Assembly (NCBI GenBank): GCA_020310875.1
Contig: CM035416.1
Coordinates: 74,731,483-74,795,482, forward strand
Reading direction: 5' to 3'
Source of the DNA: Ceratopteris richardii
Taxonomy: Eukaryota > Streptophyta > Polypodiopsida > Polypodiales > Pteridaceae
Length of the DNA stretch: 64,000 nucleotides
The stretch's first letter is position 1, and each line of letters starts with the position of its first letter. The notes beneath the pieces are model-generated. The model searched no databases. It was given only the letters and a program-made list of their open reading frames with translations, and was not told where the DNA came from. This document shows, one piece after another, positions 1 through 12,282 of this stretch. A program made the translations under genes and the position numbers.

Positions 1-2773
1 GTATGTTTGAACTAGACTCATATGTTTGGTACTTTGATAGTGGGGCAACCATGCACCCTTTGGTCATCTAAATTTTGCTAGTTTGCTATGCCTACAAAAA
101 TCTAAAATGGTGTCCTCTCCACCCAAAATTGAGGCACCTCGTAAACATGTTTGTGAAGGCTGTATTTGGGAAAAAATGCAGCATTCCTCATTCCCAAAAG
201 ATGGTTCAGTTCGAGCTACTAAAAAATTGTAGCTTGTTCATAGTGATGTTGTGGTTCTATGCAGACACCCTCTTTTGGAAACTATCTTTACTTCATGACC
301 TTCATTGATGAATTTTCTAGGCATGCATGGGTATATCCATTGAAATCAAAGCACAAAGTGTTTATGTACTTCAAATAGTTTTTGGCTTTGGCTGAAAATC
401 TGTTAGCATGTAAAAGGGGCACCCTTCATTCTAATCGAGGGAGGGAATATATGTCTTCTGATTTTAATGCATTTCTGGTTGAACGTGGATAAAACACTAG
501 TGTACAATGTCATATACACCTCAATAGAATGGAGTTGGTGAAAGGAAGAACACGTCACTCATGGAGATGGTGAGGCGTATGGTCAAAAGTAAGGCTTTAC
601 CACATAGTTTCTCACTTGAGGCTTTTATGTGTGCAGCATATGTACTTAATAGGTGTCCCACTAAAGCATTGCAGTCTATCACTCCATACGACGATTGGCA
701 TGCTCATAAGCCATCTATTGCTCACCTGCATGTTTTTGGTTGTCTGGCATATGCATTGGTTCCCAAAAAAAATTTAGGAAATTGGATGAGAAAGCAATGA
801 AATGTGTTTTTGAAGGCTATAATTTGTATCATCCATAGACTAAATGCATTCTGGTTATTTAAGATGTTTTTTTTGTGGAAGATGTTATTCAGCCATTACT
901 TTCATATACTAAGGAGACATTAGTTAGCTCCAAAGACATGTATGACACTTTGTTGCCTCTTTTTACAGGTGGATAGTCTAGTGGTCATCCTAATGAGGAA
1001 ACTTCTCAGTCTTTATAGGTTTCATGTGATGATGCAGATCATTCCATTTCTGATGTAGATTTAGATGATGCACTTGTTGATGAGAGAACCGATATTGAGG
1101 AGGCAAAAAATATGTCAAAATGGCTGGTGCAAACTTTGCGTGATAGAAAATTAGATGCACCTCTATCATATTGTACTTTTTCAGCCTCTTATTATGCTTC
1201 GTTTCCATCATATTGCTATGCTATGGCTACCTCTAGTCTCTATGATGAGAATGATCCTCTTTCATTTGATGAAGCACAAAATTCTAAAAATTGGATGGCT
1301 GCTATGCAATAAAATTATGATGCTATTATGAAAAATGGTACCTATTCTTTATGTGACTTTCCCCCTATCAAGAAGGCCATTGGCACTAAGTGGATATACA
1401 AGCTGAAGTGTAAGTGATGGAACAGTTGACAAGTATAAGGCTAGGCTTGTTGCAATGGGTTATGCTCAAGAAAGAGGCATGGATTTTGATGGGACCTTTG
1501 CTCCTACTTACTGAATGACTACTCTTCGTAGCATATGTCCACTTGCAACTCATCATGGTTGGAATGTACATTAGTTGGACATAGAAACTGCATTTTTGGA
1601 TGGTGCATGCATGAAGAAGTGTATGCTTTCAACCCCATGGCTTTGTGTAGAAAGGGCATGAAAACAAAGTGTCTAGGTTGAAAAAGGAATTATATGGTTT
1701 GAAACAAGCACCACGTGCTTGATATGAAAACATACATGCCTATCTGATTGCACATGGTTTTGAGAACACTCCAACTAAGAGAACCTTATATGTTAAGCAT
1801 GCAAATGATGTGCTTCTGATCATTATTTTCTATGTTGATGACATGTTGCTCATTAGTCTTCATCAAAAGCATATTGCTTATTTTAAGGCTGATTGACATG
1901 CCTCATTTGAGATGTCAGATTTGGGACATTTGCATCATTATTTGGGCATTTAGTTTACGCAGTTGATGTCATAATAGCTTTGTGTCAAACCAAATATATT
2001 GACACATTATTGCAGCATTTTGGCCTTGAAGAGTACAAACCTATTACTAGTCCTATGGAGATAGGTTTATGATTGAGTCTTGATGATGCTAGAGATGCAT
2101 TTGATGTTGTTCTCTATCAACAAGCTATTGGATGCTTTATTTACTTATGCATTACTTGGTCATATATTCAATTTTCTATCTCACATATGAGCAAGTTTAT
2201 GCATTGCCCAAGGGTCAAGCATTGGTAGCCAGTTAAGCACATCTTTCGGTACTTGAGTGGTACCCCACAACTTGGATTGATTTATCCCAACGGAAATCAC
2301 TACCACCAAATTTACATGCTTTTTCTGACTCTGACTAGGTTGGTTGCTATGACACTCGTATGTCCACTAGAGGTTTCTACTTCATGCTTGGTAGCTCATG
2401 CATATCTTGGTTAAGCAAGAAGAAGCCTATTGTGGCCACTTCGAGTTATGAGGCTGAGTATAGGGCAGCTTTCACAGTGATTGTTGAGTGTGTGTGGCTT
2501 AGATGCCTTATGGATGAGTTGCATGTTGTTCCGTCTTCTGCCACCACCATCTTCACTGATAGTCTGAGCGCATTGGTAGTTGTGAGGAACCCTGTGTTCC
2601 ATGCTCGCACTAAGCACATTGATGTGCACTATCATTATGTCAAGAAAAGGCTCTCTGCTGGAGAGATCAGTTTGGCATATGTGCCCACACAGGAGAACAT
2701 TGTAGATCTTTTCACAAAGGCTCTACCTAGGGAGACGTTTGAAGCTTTGTGCTTATTTCCTTTTGTATATTAA
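1..2773 (+). pseudogene. decayed Ty1/copia pol, 5' end outside window
   Basis: Remnant of a copia polyprotein. The window opens in the protease, where WYFDSGAT (about 31-54) carries the D-S-G active site. Integrase pieces follow (about 290-780, including a degenerate NGVGERKN-like stretch near 530-550). Reverse transcriptase pieces come next: IGTKWIYKLK near 1380, YGLKQAPRA near 1693 and YVDDM near 1833. The longest clean part is the RNase H end at 2360-2773, with SYEAEYRAA, a TDSLSAL-type Asp and HARTKHIDVHYHYV. Many stops and frameshifts interrupt every domain, so no polyprotein could be made. It is more diverged from the other copia elements here than they are from each other, so it belongs to another lineage. 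The domain assignment is secure. The exact number of lesions was not determined. Confidence 0.85.
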
Positions 2774-2847
2774 TTCCACCTAGCTTGGCACTTCCTTATA
2801 CATGAGTGCTAGCTCCTTGTTTACCGCATCACTCAAAAGGGGGGATT

Positions 2848-3093
2848 TGTTTATATATTTAGGTAGTGATGTGTGTGAACACAGTAGGACCACCGGGGCA
2901 CTTTTTTCCCTCTTTAGGAGGTTTTTCCCCCTCGGCTTGTATATATGCCTATAACCCTAATGGTTCACTTATCTTTGTACATTCTCTTCGTAATACATTC
3001 AGTATTGTGTGTTGTGCTCCAAGCTTCTTCTTCTTCTTCCTTGTGGTGTTCGCGTGCTTTTGGAGACCTCAAACTCGAACATTTAGCTCAACA
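2848..3093 (+). repeat. putative 3' LTR of the decayed copia element
   Basis: A polypurine tract (AAAAGGGGGGA, about 2835-2845) follows the RNase H remnant and is directly followed by TGTTTATATA, the expected LTR start. The proposed end is CTCAACA at 3093, giving TGTT/AACA inverted ends and a short LTR of about 246 bp. A TATA-like TATATATG lies near 2940. The start is well supported by the tract. The end is a guess, because the matching 5' LTR is outside the window. Confidence 0.5.
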
Positions 3094-3967
3094 AGACCAA
3101 AGCAACTTCCAAATGAATTGTTGAAATCATAAGACTTTCCTGGAACACTTAGCTTAATTTCTTGGAAATTGTCAAATTCATGAGCATTCTAACTCTTTTC
3201 TCTTCAAGAATGCTATGAACTCCTTTAGAGAACTATGATATCCTTCTCTATCCATTATGTTTTATGATAAGAAATTTTATTGAATGTATCCCATATGGAT
3301 GAATAAAGGTATACTTAATATTTAGAAGGTGACATTGAAGATTGAAAGGGTTCTACACAATACATTTCTCTGTGATGGTCAATTTAAATTCATATTAGAA
3401 ATGGCTAAATCTAACCTTTACTGAAACTAGACAGATAGTTTATTCAAGTCAAGTCCAAAAGTTTTGGAATGTGGGGAGGAAGAACCAAAACTCTATGTAA
3501 CCAATTTAAAATTCTAAGATGCTTAATCTCCTTTGATCCAAACTCTATGTGACCCAAAATGATACTTTTCACCAATCTATTATAATAAGGTGTTGAATCA
3601 TTTTATCTAGCTTTAAGAGAATTAAACTGGATTCTAAAAAAAATTGGTGTAAACGTAAACCATCATTGAGCTACTATTTTGTATATGAATGTTATATTGT
3701 TGATGAACTTTAGTGATGTGCTCCACTCTATGCTTTTGAGTGGTCGTGAATGCAAGTAATATTCTTTGTAGTATATTAATTTATGTCTGTCATAAGTTCA
3801 ACTTCTTATTTTTGAGTTTTTGTGAACATATGTTGAATTTCATGCACATATGACTTTATAAAATTGTGATTGTGTTTGAAAGTAGTAGAATGTTATACAA
3901 GATAATGGAACAGTCCTATTGTATGAAGTTCATGTTATAATAAATTATAATTTAAGAAGAGATCTTG
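3094..3967. other. AT-rich spacer, nothing recognised
   Basis: About 870 bases between two copia elements. I see no reading frame of useful length, no RNA gene and no terminal repeats. The segment ends with ATATC, the target site of the next element. It may be old decayed repeat sequence. Confidence 0.5.
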
Positions 3968-3972
3968 ATATC

Positions 3973-4985
3973 TGTTGGAACAAAGCAATCACAAATTGAT
4001 GATTACAAAGAGCTTGAAGCAATTCAATGATCATGTTAAAGTTCAAGAAGTAATTTGAGAAAGTGAAGAGATCTCTGAAGTGAAGATTGTATACATATGT
4101 ACATTTCCGATGGAAATTCTTGTACTATGAGTATAGATGATCCTTAGGATGGTAAGGAGTAATGTAATAGATGCGGAATAAGTTTAGAATCATATGTATA
4201 TAAGTCAATGATGTAAATAAATACATGAGAGAGTTATTAGAAGCCAAGTTTCATTAAGATAAATGTGTAGAGAGTCATCTTCACGAGATAGCATCCGGTC
4301 TTTCTCTGATTTCTCTCAATCTGATCATGTGGATCAGAAATCCTTTTGTACACATCTAATCTAGAAGCTAATGAAGCTATGTTCAAAGTTTCATGGTCTA
4401 ATTCTTTTCATGCTGTGAGTATGATCAATAGGAACATGTGTATGTAAAGTCTGCAGATAGATCTCTCAAAGTCACACACTTTTTCATGTCAATGTTTTGC
4501 TTAGATCTCAGTGCTCAGTGTAAAGTTTTTGATGAATAAGCATTCAAAATCTAAGTTAGAAGGTAACAAAGCTATGACTAAAAGCATTTAGCAAAGCGGG
4601 ATCTGTGTTGTGAGAAATTAACCTTAGAAGTTACCTATGTCAAAGTCGCTTGTTCAAGAAAACAATTTTTGACATATTTTTTATCTTAAGGATCAAATTA
4701 AAGTTTTAATGATTCTTTTGAAGGACTAATGATTGATACAATTGCGCAAAGGTACTGTGAAGATATGTGTATCATTGGTTTGAAGAAATTTGAAGATATG
4801 TGCAGGTAATGAAGTCAATCATTGAAGTAGACTATTGAAGAATGAAGATTTTCACTCAGAGAAGTGATAGTTGAAAGTTTTGGTAAATGAAGATAACATT
4901 TGTGTAAAGTTTGATCCATAACTGATATAGAGGTGATCTTAAATAAGTATAGATCAAACCTTTGGAGATTTAGAGGTCTCCAATA
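3973..4985 (+). repeat. 5' LTR (ATATC-flanked copia)
   Basis: A 1013-bp terminal repeat that aligns end to end with 9300-10311. TATATAAG at 4197-4204 is a candidate TATA box. A short GGAGA...TCTCC inverted repeat lies just before the 3' end. The terminal CA has become TA at 4984-4985. Confidence 0.92.
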
Positions 4986-4986
4986 G

Positions 4987-4998
4987 TGGTATCAGAGC
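4987..4998 (+). other. primer-binding site, initiator Met tRNA
   Basis: TGGTATCAGAGC, one base after the 5' LTR. It is complementary to the 3' end of plant initiator methionine tRNA, the usual primer for copia first-strand synthesis. Confidence 0.93.
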
Positions 4999-5215
4999 TG
5001 AAGGTGTAATACAAGTAAAGTAAAGGCATTGGAAGTCCCGACTATTGCAGATATTGAAGTTCCTTCTAATTGGAGGTGGACAAAGCCAAATTCTTGGAGA
5101 TAACTTGCAGAAGTAGAAAGCACGAGTTCAAAAGATCAAGAAGGATTAAAGCTTCATATCAAAGGTACATTCTATTATCATAAATCATACTAATTGTAGA
5201 CATAGAAGATCAAAG

Positions 5216-8200
5216 ATGGGAGAAAGCTTGCAGATTGATAAGCTAGATAGGGAGAACTATCCAGCTTGGTCCATGAGGATGGAGGCAAAAATGAGCAAAG
5301 ATTTGATGGCATTCATTACAGGAGAAGAAGAAAAGCCTGAGTTTGAAGATTCTAGTGTTTCAACTAGGGAGGAACTTGCAGGTTTGAAGAATTCGATGAG
5401 AAAGGATGCTCAAGCTAGGAGCATCATTTACATGTCTCTAAATGATTATCTTCTACCTCACATGAGAGGATTAGAAAGTGCAACAGATGTGTGGAATGCT
5501 TTGGAAGAGCATTTCCAAAACACAACCAAGTCAAGGAAGGCCTCATTATGGGCAGAATTCACAACTTTCAAGAAGAAGAGTTCACAATCAATTTCTGATT
5601 ATGTGGCAAGGATGAAGGATATTGTAGATAGCTTGGGAGCAGTAGATGAAGAAATTGAAGAGGATAAGTTGGTAAGGAAAATACTTACAGGGCTGAGAGG
5701 AGATGAGAAGTGGAAGCCTTTCATATTGTCCATAGAATTGTCACTAGATCACTTTACTCCTGATCTTAATCAATTGTTAGGACACATGCTAACTTTTGAG
5801 CAGGACATTAAAGGAGACAATGATAGGTGTGCAAGTCAAGCTATGTACTCCAAGGATAAGAAAAAGAATGGCAAAGGGAAGCAGTCAACTAATGATGAAG
5901 GAACGCTAACTTTACAAAAGGAAAGATGAACTTCAGAGGTAAAGGTAGAGGAGGTAAGAGCAAAGACAATACTAAAGCTTGTTGGATTTGTGGCAGAACC
6001 AATCATTTGGCAAATGATTGTTGGTATAACAATCAAGATGGTGGAAGTAATAACCAGAGCTTCAATCAAAGAGGTAGAGGAGGCAAAAATCAAAGAGGCA
6101 ACTTCAGAGGAAGAGGTGGTAGGACATTATATGCTAGAGGAGGTGGAAGAAGTTTTCAATCTCAGTCCTACAACAACAATTATTATAATTATGCATCAGA
6201 TCAGAAGGATGACATGACTCTCATCTTGAATGAAACTCATGAATCAGTAGGAGAAGATCAAAGGGTGTTCTATATTGACTCAGGATGTAGCAATCATCTG
6301 AGTGGCAATATATCATTGATGACTGATATGGAAGCAAAGGTTAATGGACATACAATTCAAATAGGAGATAACACCAAGCATAAAGTGGAGAGCATTGGAT
6401 CAGTGAAGACAAAGAATGCAATTACACTCTTGAGCAAGGTACTTTATCTTCCTACTATTCCTAAAAACTTGATAAGTGTAGGACAAATTGTGGAGAAGGG
6501 ATATGAAGTTAGATTCACAAATGATGGTGTTTATGTGCAAGATCCAAATCAGGGATATAGAAATATCATTGTAGGTAAAAAGGAAGGAAGGTTGTTTACT
6601 CTCAAAGTCCAAGGTAATGTGGGACATGCTTTATTTACTTATGGAAGTAAAAATATGTCTGAGCTAGACCTATGGCATAAAAGGCTAGGTCATTTCAATG
6701 AGAGAGCCATAAAGGAAATGTCAAACAATGATGTGGTGCTTGGTTTGCCACATATTGAAGGGCAACACATGGTGTACAAGTGTGAAGCTTGTCAATTAGG
6801 TAAAGCACACAAAAGTTCATACAATAAATCAGGGTACAAGTATTCAAATATGCTTGAATTGGTTCATACAGATGTATGGGGTCCTTCAAGGGACTATAGC
6901 ATAAATGGATCTAGATATTATGTGTTGTTTGTTGATGATGCAACCAGATGGATTACTTTATATGTAATCAAGGACAAATCAGAAGTGTTCAAGACATTCA
7001 AGCATTATCATGCTTATGAAGAAAGGATTACAAGACAAAAGCTCAAGAGGTTGAGATCAGATGGAGGGGGAGAGTATTTCTCTAAAGAGTTTGATGATTA
7101 TTTGTGGAATGCAGGTATAAAAAGAGAAGTAACTTGCACATACTCTCCTCAACAAAATGGAGTTGCAGAAAGAAGAAATATAACGCTTGTAGAGTTTGCA
7201 AGAGCAATGATGAAAGAGAAGAATTGTCCAAATTACTTATGGGCAAAAGCTATCAACACTGCAACATACCTTGTGAATAGGTTACCTTGTAAAGCTTTGA
7301 ATGGAAGAACACCTTATGAAGCATGGTGGGGTAAGAGACCTACTCTTGATCATTGTAAGGTATTTGGATGTTTAGCATAGCTTATGTTCCTTCACGATTG
7401 AGACATAAGCTAGAACCCAAAGCAGAGAAGTATGTGTTTATTGGGTATGATGATAGAAAGATGGGTTATAGATTGTGGATTCCATCCACAAAGCAATTTC
7501 TTGTTACCAAAGATGTTACATTTGATGAGCAAAGTACATGGTATACTGATCATGTTGATTATAAAAGTAAATTGCAGGACAATGTTGAAGATGGGCCAAT
7601 ATTTGATCAAGAATCAAATGTGGCTGAGACTTCAAGAAGTGCAGAGGTCAGAAGATCCTTGAGATAAAGAAAAGAACCTATCAGGTATAGCTATGATACA
7701 TCTTTCCTAACAACAAAAGATTATGCTTACATTGTGAAGACAGAAGAGGATCCAATCACATATGAAGAAGCTAAAGGTAAACAGATTTGGGAGAAGGCAA
7801 TGCAAGAAGAGTATGATGCTCTACTTGAAAATGAAACATGGGAGTTGGTGCCAAGACCAAAGAATCAGAAGGTCATTGGATGTAAGTGGGTATATAAAAC
7901 AAAAAGGTTTGCAGATGGGAAAGTTTCTAGATACAAGGCTAGACTTGTGGTTAAAGGTTATGCCCAAACTTATGGGGTAGATTATGATGAAACCTTTAGT
8001 CTTGTTGCTAAGATGTCTACAATTAGATCATTAATTGCTATTGCTGCTTGTAAAGGATGGAAGTTATCACAATTAGATGTGAAGAATGAATTCCTGAATG
8101 GATACATTGCAGATGAAGTGTACAGAGCAACCAGAAGGCTTCATGGATTCAAATGGATCGGATTATGTGTGTAAGCTCAAGAGAGCTTTGTATGGTTTGA

Positions 8201-9291
8201 AGCAGGCCCCAAGAGCATGGAATTACAGGCTTGTTAAGTTTTTGAATGAATGTGGATTTCAAGCATCAAATGCAGATAGTAGCTTGCTAGTGAAGGCAAG
8301 TGAAAATGGATACATATACATGTGTATTTATGTTGATGATATTATTGTCACAGGTACAGATGCTCAAGGAATCAAGGACTTTAAGAAACAAATAGAGAAG
8401 GAGTTTAAGATAAGTGATTTGGGAGACTTATCTTATTTCTTAGGAATGCAGATTGTGTATACTCAACATGGATTATATGTTACACAAGAAAGATACTTGA
8501 AGAATCTTCTGGTCAAGTTCAACATGGAGGATTGCAAGCCTTCAACCACACCATTGGAGGTAAATCATAAGTTGAGAAGATATGGAGGTGAAGAATTCAA
8601 TGATATGAAGAAATATTAGAGTTTGGTAGGTAGTCTAATCTATGCTACCTTGACAAGGCTAGATCTATCATATGCAGTAGGTGTGTTATCACAATTTATG
8701 CATTGTCCAAAGAAGACTCATTGGATTGCAGCCCAAAGGGTACTCAGGTATATCAAAGGAACCCTAAGTGAAGGTTTGTATTATGGATTTACTTCTTATA
8801 CAAGAATCAAAGTGTTTAGTGATGCAGATTGGGCAGGTGATTTAGACAATAGAAGGTCTACTCATGGGTATCTCTTTTATATTGGAGATAAATTAGTTTC
8901 TTGGTGCTCAAAAAAGCAACATACAGTTGCTTTGTCATCTACAGAAGCTGAGTATAAAGGAATGGTAGAGGCTGCAAAAGAAGTGATATGGTTAAAGACC
9001 TTGTTGAAGAGTTTTGGAACTAATCAAAGTACTCCAATTATTTTTGGAGACAATATGAGTTCATTATATTTGGCAGCTAATCTTGTTTTTCATGCCAGAA
9101 CTAAGCATATAGATATTGAGTATCATTTCTTGAGGGAAAAGGTACTTGATAAAGAGATTGAAGTGTTGTATACTCCAACAAAAGAACAAGTTGCAGATAT
9201 GTTGACAAAAAGCTTGGATGGACCTAAGCTACAGAGGTTAAAAGAGATGGTAGGAGTAAAGAAGAATGGAATAATCACAATTAGTGATTGA
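5216..9291 (+). pseudogene. gag-pol pseudogene of the 3973-10311 copia element
   Basis: Starts at the ATG homologous to that of the intact copy (MGESLQIDKLD). Visible domains are a gag domain, CCHC zinc knuckle CWICGRTNHLANDC (about 5979-6020), protease YIDSGCSNH (near 6272), GAG-pre-integrase HKRLGHFN, integrase with HTDVWGP and RSDGGGEY, reverse transcriptase with YVDD (near 8330), and RNase H with SSTEAEYKG. Compared with the intact gag-pol at 47192 it has a frameshift in gag near 5900-5929, a one-base loss giving a stop at 7378-7380, TAA at 7665-7667, a two-base loss near 8120, and TAG for CAG at 8617-8619. About 80 bases of the variable linker after integrase (near 7560) are also missing. 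No full polyprotein can be made. Confidence 0.92.
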
Positions 9292-9299
9292 GGGGGAGC
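9291..9299 (+). other. polypurine tract
   Basis: AGGGGGAGC directly after the pol stop and directly before the 3' LTR. It is the expected plus-strand priming site. Confidence 0.88.
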
Positions 9300-10311
9300 T
9301 GTTGGAACAGAGAAATCACAAATTGATGATTACAAAGAGCTTGAAGCAATTCAATGACCAGGTTGAAGTTCAAGAAGTCATTTGAGAAAGTGAAGAGATC
9401 TCTGAAGTGAAGATTGTATACATATGTACATTTCAGATGGAAATTCTTGTACTATGAGTATAGATGATCCTTAGGATGGTAAGGAGTAATGTAATAGACG
9501 CGGAATAAGTTTAGAATCATATGTATATAAGTCAATGATGTAAAGAAATACATGAGAGAGTTATTAGAAGCCAAGTGTCATTAAGATAGATGTGTAGAGA
9601 GTCATCTTCACGAGTTAGCATCGGGTCCTTCTCTGATTTCTCTCAGTCTGATCACGTGGATCAGAAATCCTTTTGTACACATCTAATCTAGAAGCTAATG
9701 AAGCTATGTTCAAAGTTTCATGGTCTAATTCTTTTCATGCTGTGAGTATGATCAATAGGAACATGTGTATGTAAAGTCTGGAGATAGATCTCTCGGCATT
9801 GTGCACTTTCTCGTGTCAATGTTTTGCTTAGATCTCAGTGCTCAGTGTAACTTTTTGATGAGTAAGCATTCAAAATCTAAGTTATAAGGTAAGGAAGCTA
9901 TGACTAAAAGCATTTAGCAAAATGGGATCTGTGTTGTGAGAAATTAACCTTAGAAGTTACCTATGTCAAAGTTGCTTGTTTAGGAAAACAATTTCTAACA
10001 TATTTTTTATCTTAAGGATCAAATTAAAGTTTTAATGATTTTTTTGAAGGACTAATGGTTGATATGATTGCGCAAAGGTACTATGGAGATGTTTGTATCA
10101 TTGGTTTGAAGAAATTTGAAGATATGTGCAGGTAATGAAGTCAATCATTGAAGCAGACTATTGAATAATGAAGATTTTGACTCACAGAAGTGATAGTTGA
10201 AAGTTTTGGTAAATGAAGATAACATTTGTGTAAAGTTTGATCCATAAATCATTTAGAGGTGACCTTAAATCAGTATAGATCAAACCTTTGGAGATATATA
10301 GGTCTCCAACA
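9300..10311 (+). repeat. 3' LTR (ATATC-flanked copia)
   Basis: A 1012-bp direct copy of 3973-4985, starting TGTTGGAACA and ending CCAACA, followed by the target duplication ATATC. Substitutions and small indels against the 5' LTR are scattered along its length. Confidence 0.93.
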
Positions 10312-10316
10312 ATATC

Positions 10317-11212
10317 TATTTTACAAGTTGAGATATGAATTGGAAGGAATATGTGTAGTTGTCAAGTGTGAACCATAATAATGACCCATGCATTCCTCTT
10401 TGTAGATGTTATGCACATCTAGGTAACATATGTGCAAGTATTAATGAGCATGATTACTCCTTGACATCACCACACACAAGTTGGATAAACATCTGCTACT
10501 TTGGATAAACAACCACTACTTGTATATTCTAGCAATACTCAAATGAAGGCATCACCCAATTAGCATCACGTACCATTCATAATTGAGGCAAAGAAACACA
10601 TTTCCTTACTTTTTTCCATCTATTGAGCTAGCTCTTAAGAGCAATAATATGTCCCAATAGTATCCCAAGCTAGCATTCAAACATGAAGCCATAGACAGTT
10701 AAAAAATATAATTGCTTATCTTTATAGGGAACCAACCTGGTTTATTTGACAGTGATAACAAGTACCACTTCTAATAATGTATAACTCCCTATGTTTAAGT
10801 TCTCTATAGTATTTCATAATCATCCTATACCTATCCTATATTGTTTAAACACCATATTTTTTTAGGTTATTTAGGGTTGATAAAGAAAAGGGATCTGAAC
10901 CATGCATATATTTGTAATCACAAGAAGGCATTTTAATAGCTATTTTTAATAGACCAATCAATGGCTTCCAAAATCCTACATTTGTGGTAGCACAAATATT
11001 TATTATCTTAACCTACTTGGGTGCACCCATAAATGAAAGTGCTTTTTTTTTCTCTTGTTATTTTCATACAATTACAATATTTTCATAATCAATGATCATC
11101 CTTTGTTATTAGAAAAAGACCTCACTATTTCAATGATCATTCTCTAGATTAAGACTATAACCATGTGGAATTACTACTACACTAAATAAATAGATGAGAA
11201 GAAAATCCTTAT
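10317..11212. other. AT-rich spacer, nothing recognised
   Basis: About 900 bases between two copia insertions. I found no reading frame, RNA gene or paired terminal repeats. It probably represents older non-coding sequence into which both elements inserted. Confidence 0.5.
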
Positions 11213-11217
11213 TGACT

Positions 11218-12268
11218 TGTATAAGGATGCAATTAGCAAGCCTAAGTGCATTGCCAAAACCTTAGGACTACACATTCATTTAGCTCTTCACAAGAGAGAA
11301 CCACACATGAACTCATGCTTGTCAATTTGAGCACATTTACTTTGGATAATTGTAAATGCCAAGCAAATAAGGAATCTCATGAAGTTAGGAAGCTTAAACC
11401 ATGACTCACGTGGTAGGAAGAATCAATTCAAATCATCCCTAAAGTAAAGGATCACTTTTAGGTGAGGGAAAATTCAAATTTAAATGCTAGAAATGTGTAT
11501 AAATACACATATTTGTAGTCGCAGGGATAGAGAGCTATTCTAAGAAGCACTCAGCTACAAACTTGAGCTTAAATTTCGTTCACACTAGTCATGTCTAGTC
11601 CACTACACTTCCCTTGTATCATATGTTCATTATCTTATACATTTTGATATATTTCTTCAAGTATATTTTTGTGTATTGTCTAGTGTGCATCTTCTTCATT
11701 ATAATGATCTTGTGGAATCAATTTCTTTGCGTTTTCGTATTCACTTGCTATAATTTAACTTGAAGTAGTTAGAGTGGAGTCTATATTTACATATCATTTT
11801 TCATCACTTTTGATTCAATAGATCTTGAGATATGAAGCTAGGAAGGTGATTGTGTCTACATACCTTCTAGATCCTGAAAAGTCTAGATGATCCCCGTGAC
11901 TTGTTAGATTCATTCCTCAGTGTATGGTACGTATAAATTCAGGAAATCAGTTGCTTTAGTTAGCTACCCACTTCAATTAGATGTGTGCAAAAGTCCTTTG
12001 GTCAATTCATACAAGGCTGTGAGCTCTAAACATAATACTAAGACCCTCTATTCCCAAAATAGAAGGTTCTTCACATTTCTTGCAGATGCAAATTATCTGT
12101 TTTGATGCAAACATTTATAATGATGTCCCAAAGGCCTTGGTGCTTCCTAATGCATCATTGTGAAGCTAAAGGTGTTGAATAAGCATCCTTGAAGTTATGT
12201 TCGTAGGTGAGAGTAGGTTTTGTGCAACACTAGCTCATCTCTGGGAACTATCATACCATCTCCTCATA
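11218..12268 (+). repeat. 5' LTR of the split copia element
   Basis: About 1050 bases starting TGTATAAGGATGCAATTAGC. It is shared with 15663-16268 and 28229-28375, where the matching start is TGTTGCTGCAATTAGC. TATAAAT at 11498-11504 is a likely TATA box. The end lies just before the primer site, with CTCATA apparently replacing the usual CA terminus. Confidence 0.85.
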
Positions 12269-12269
12269 G

Positions 12270-12281
12270 TGGTATCAGAGC
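12270..12281 (+). other. primer-binding site, initiator Met tRNA
   Basis: TGGTATCAGAGC, one base after the proposed 5' LTR end. Same site as in the other copia elements of the window. Confidence 0.9.
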
Positions 12282-12282
12282 A

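Larger units (their letters stand above)
3973..10311 (+). mobile_element. complete but inactivated Ty1/copia element
   Basis: A 6.34-kb LTR retrotransposon. The 5' LTR (3973-4985) and 3' LTR (9300-10311) start TGTTGGAACA; the 3' copy ends CCAACA and the 5' copy CCAATA. The whole is flanked by the perfect 5-bp target duplication ATATC at 3968-3972 and 10312-10316. The primer site and polypurine tract are in their standard places. Domain order is gag, protease, integrase, reverse transcriptase, RNase H, which defines copia. The reading frame is broken in five places, and the LTRs differ at many positions including small indels. This is therefore an older insertion than the one at 45918-52415, which belongs to the same family group. 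Confidence 0.95.
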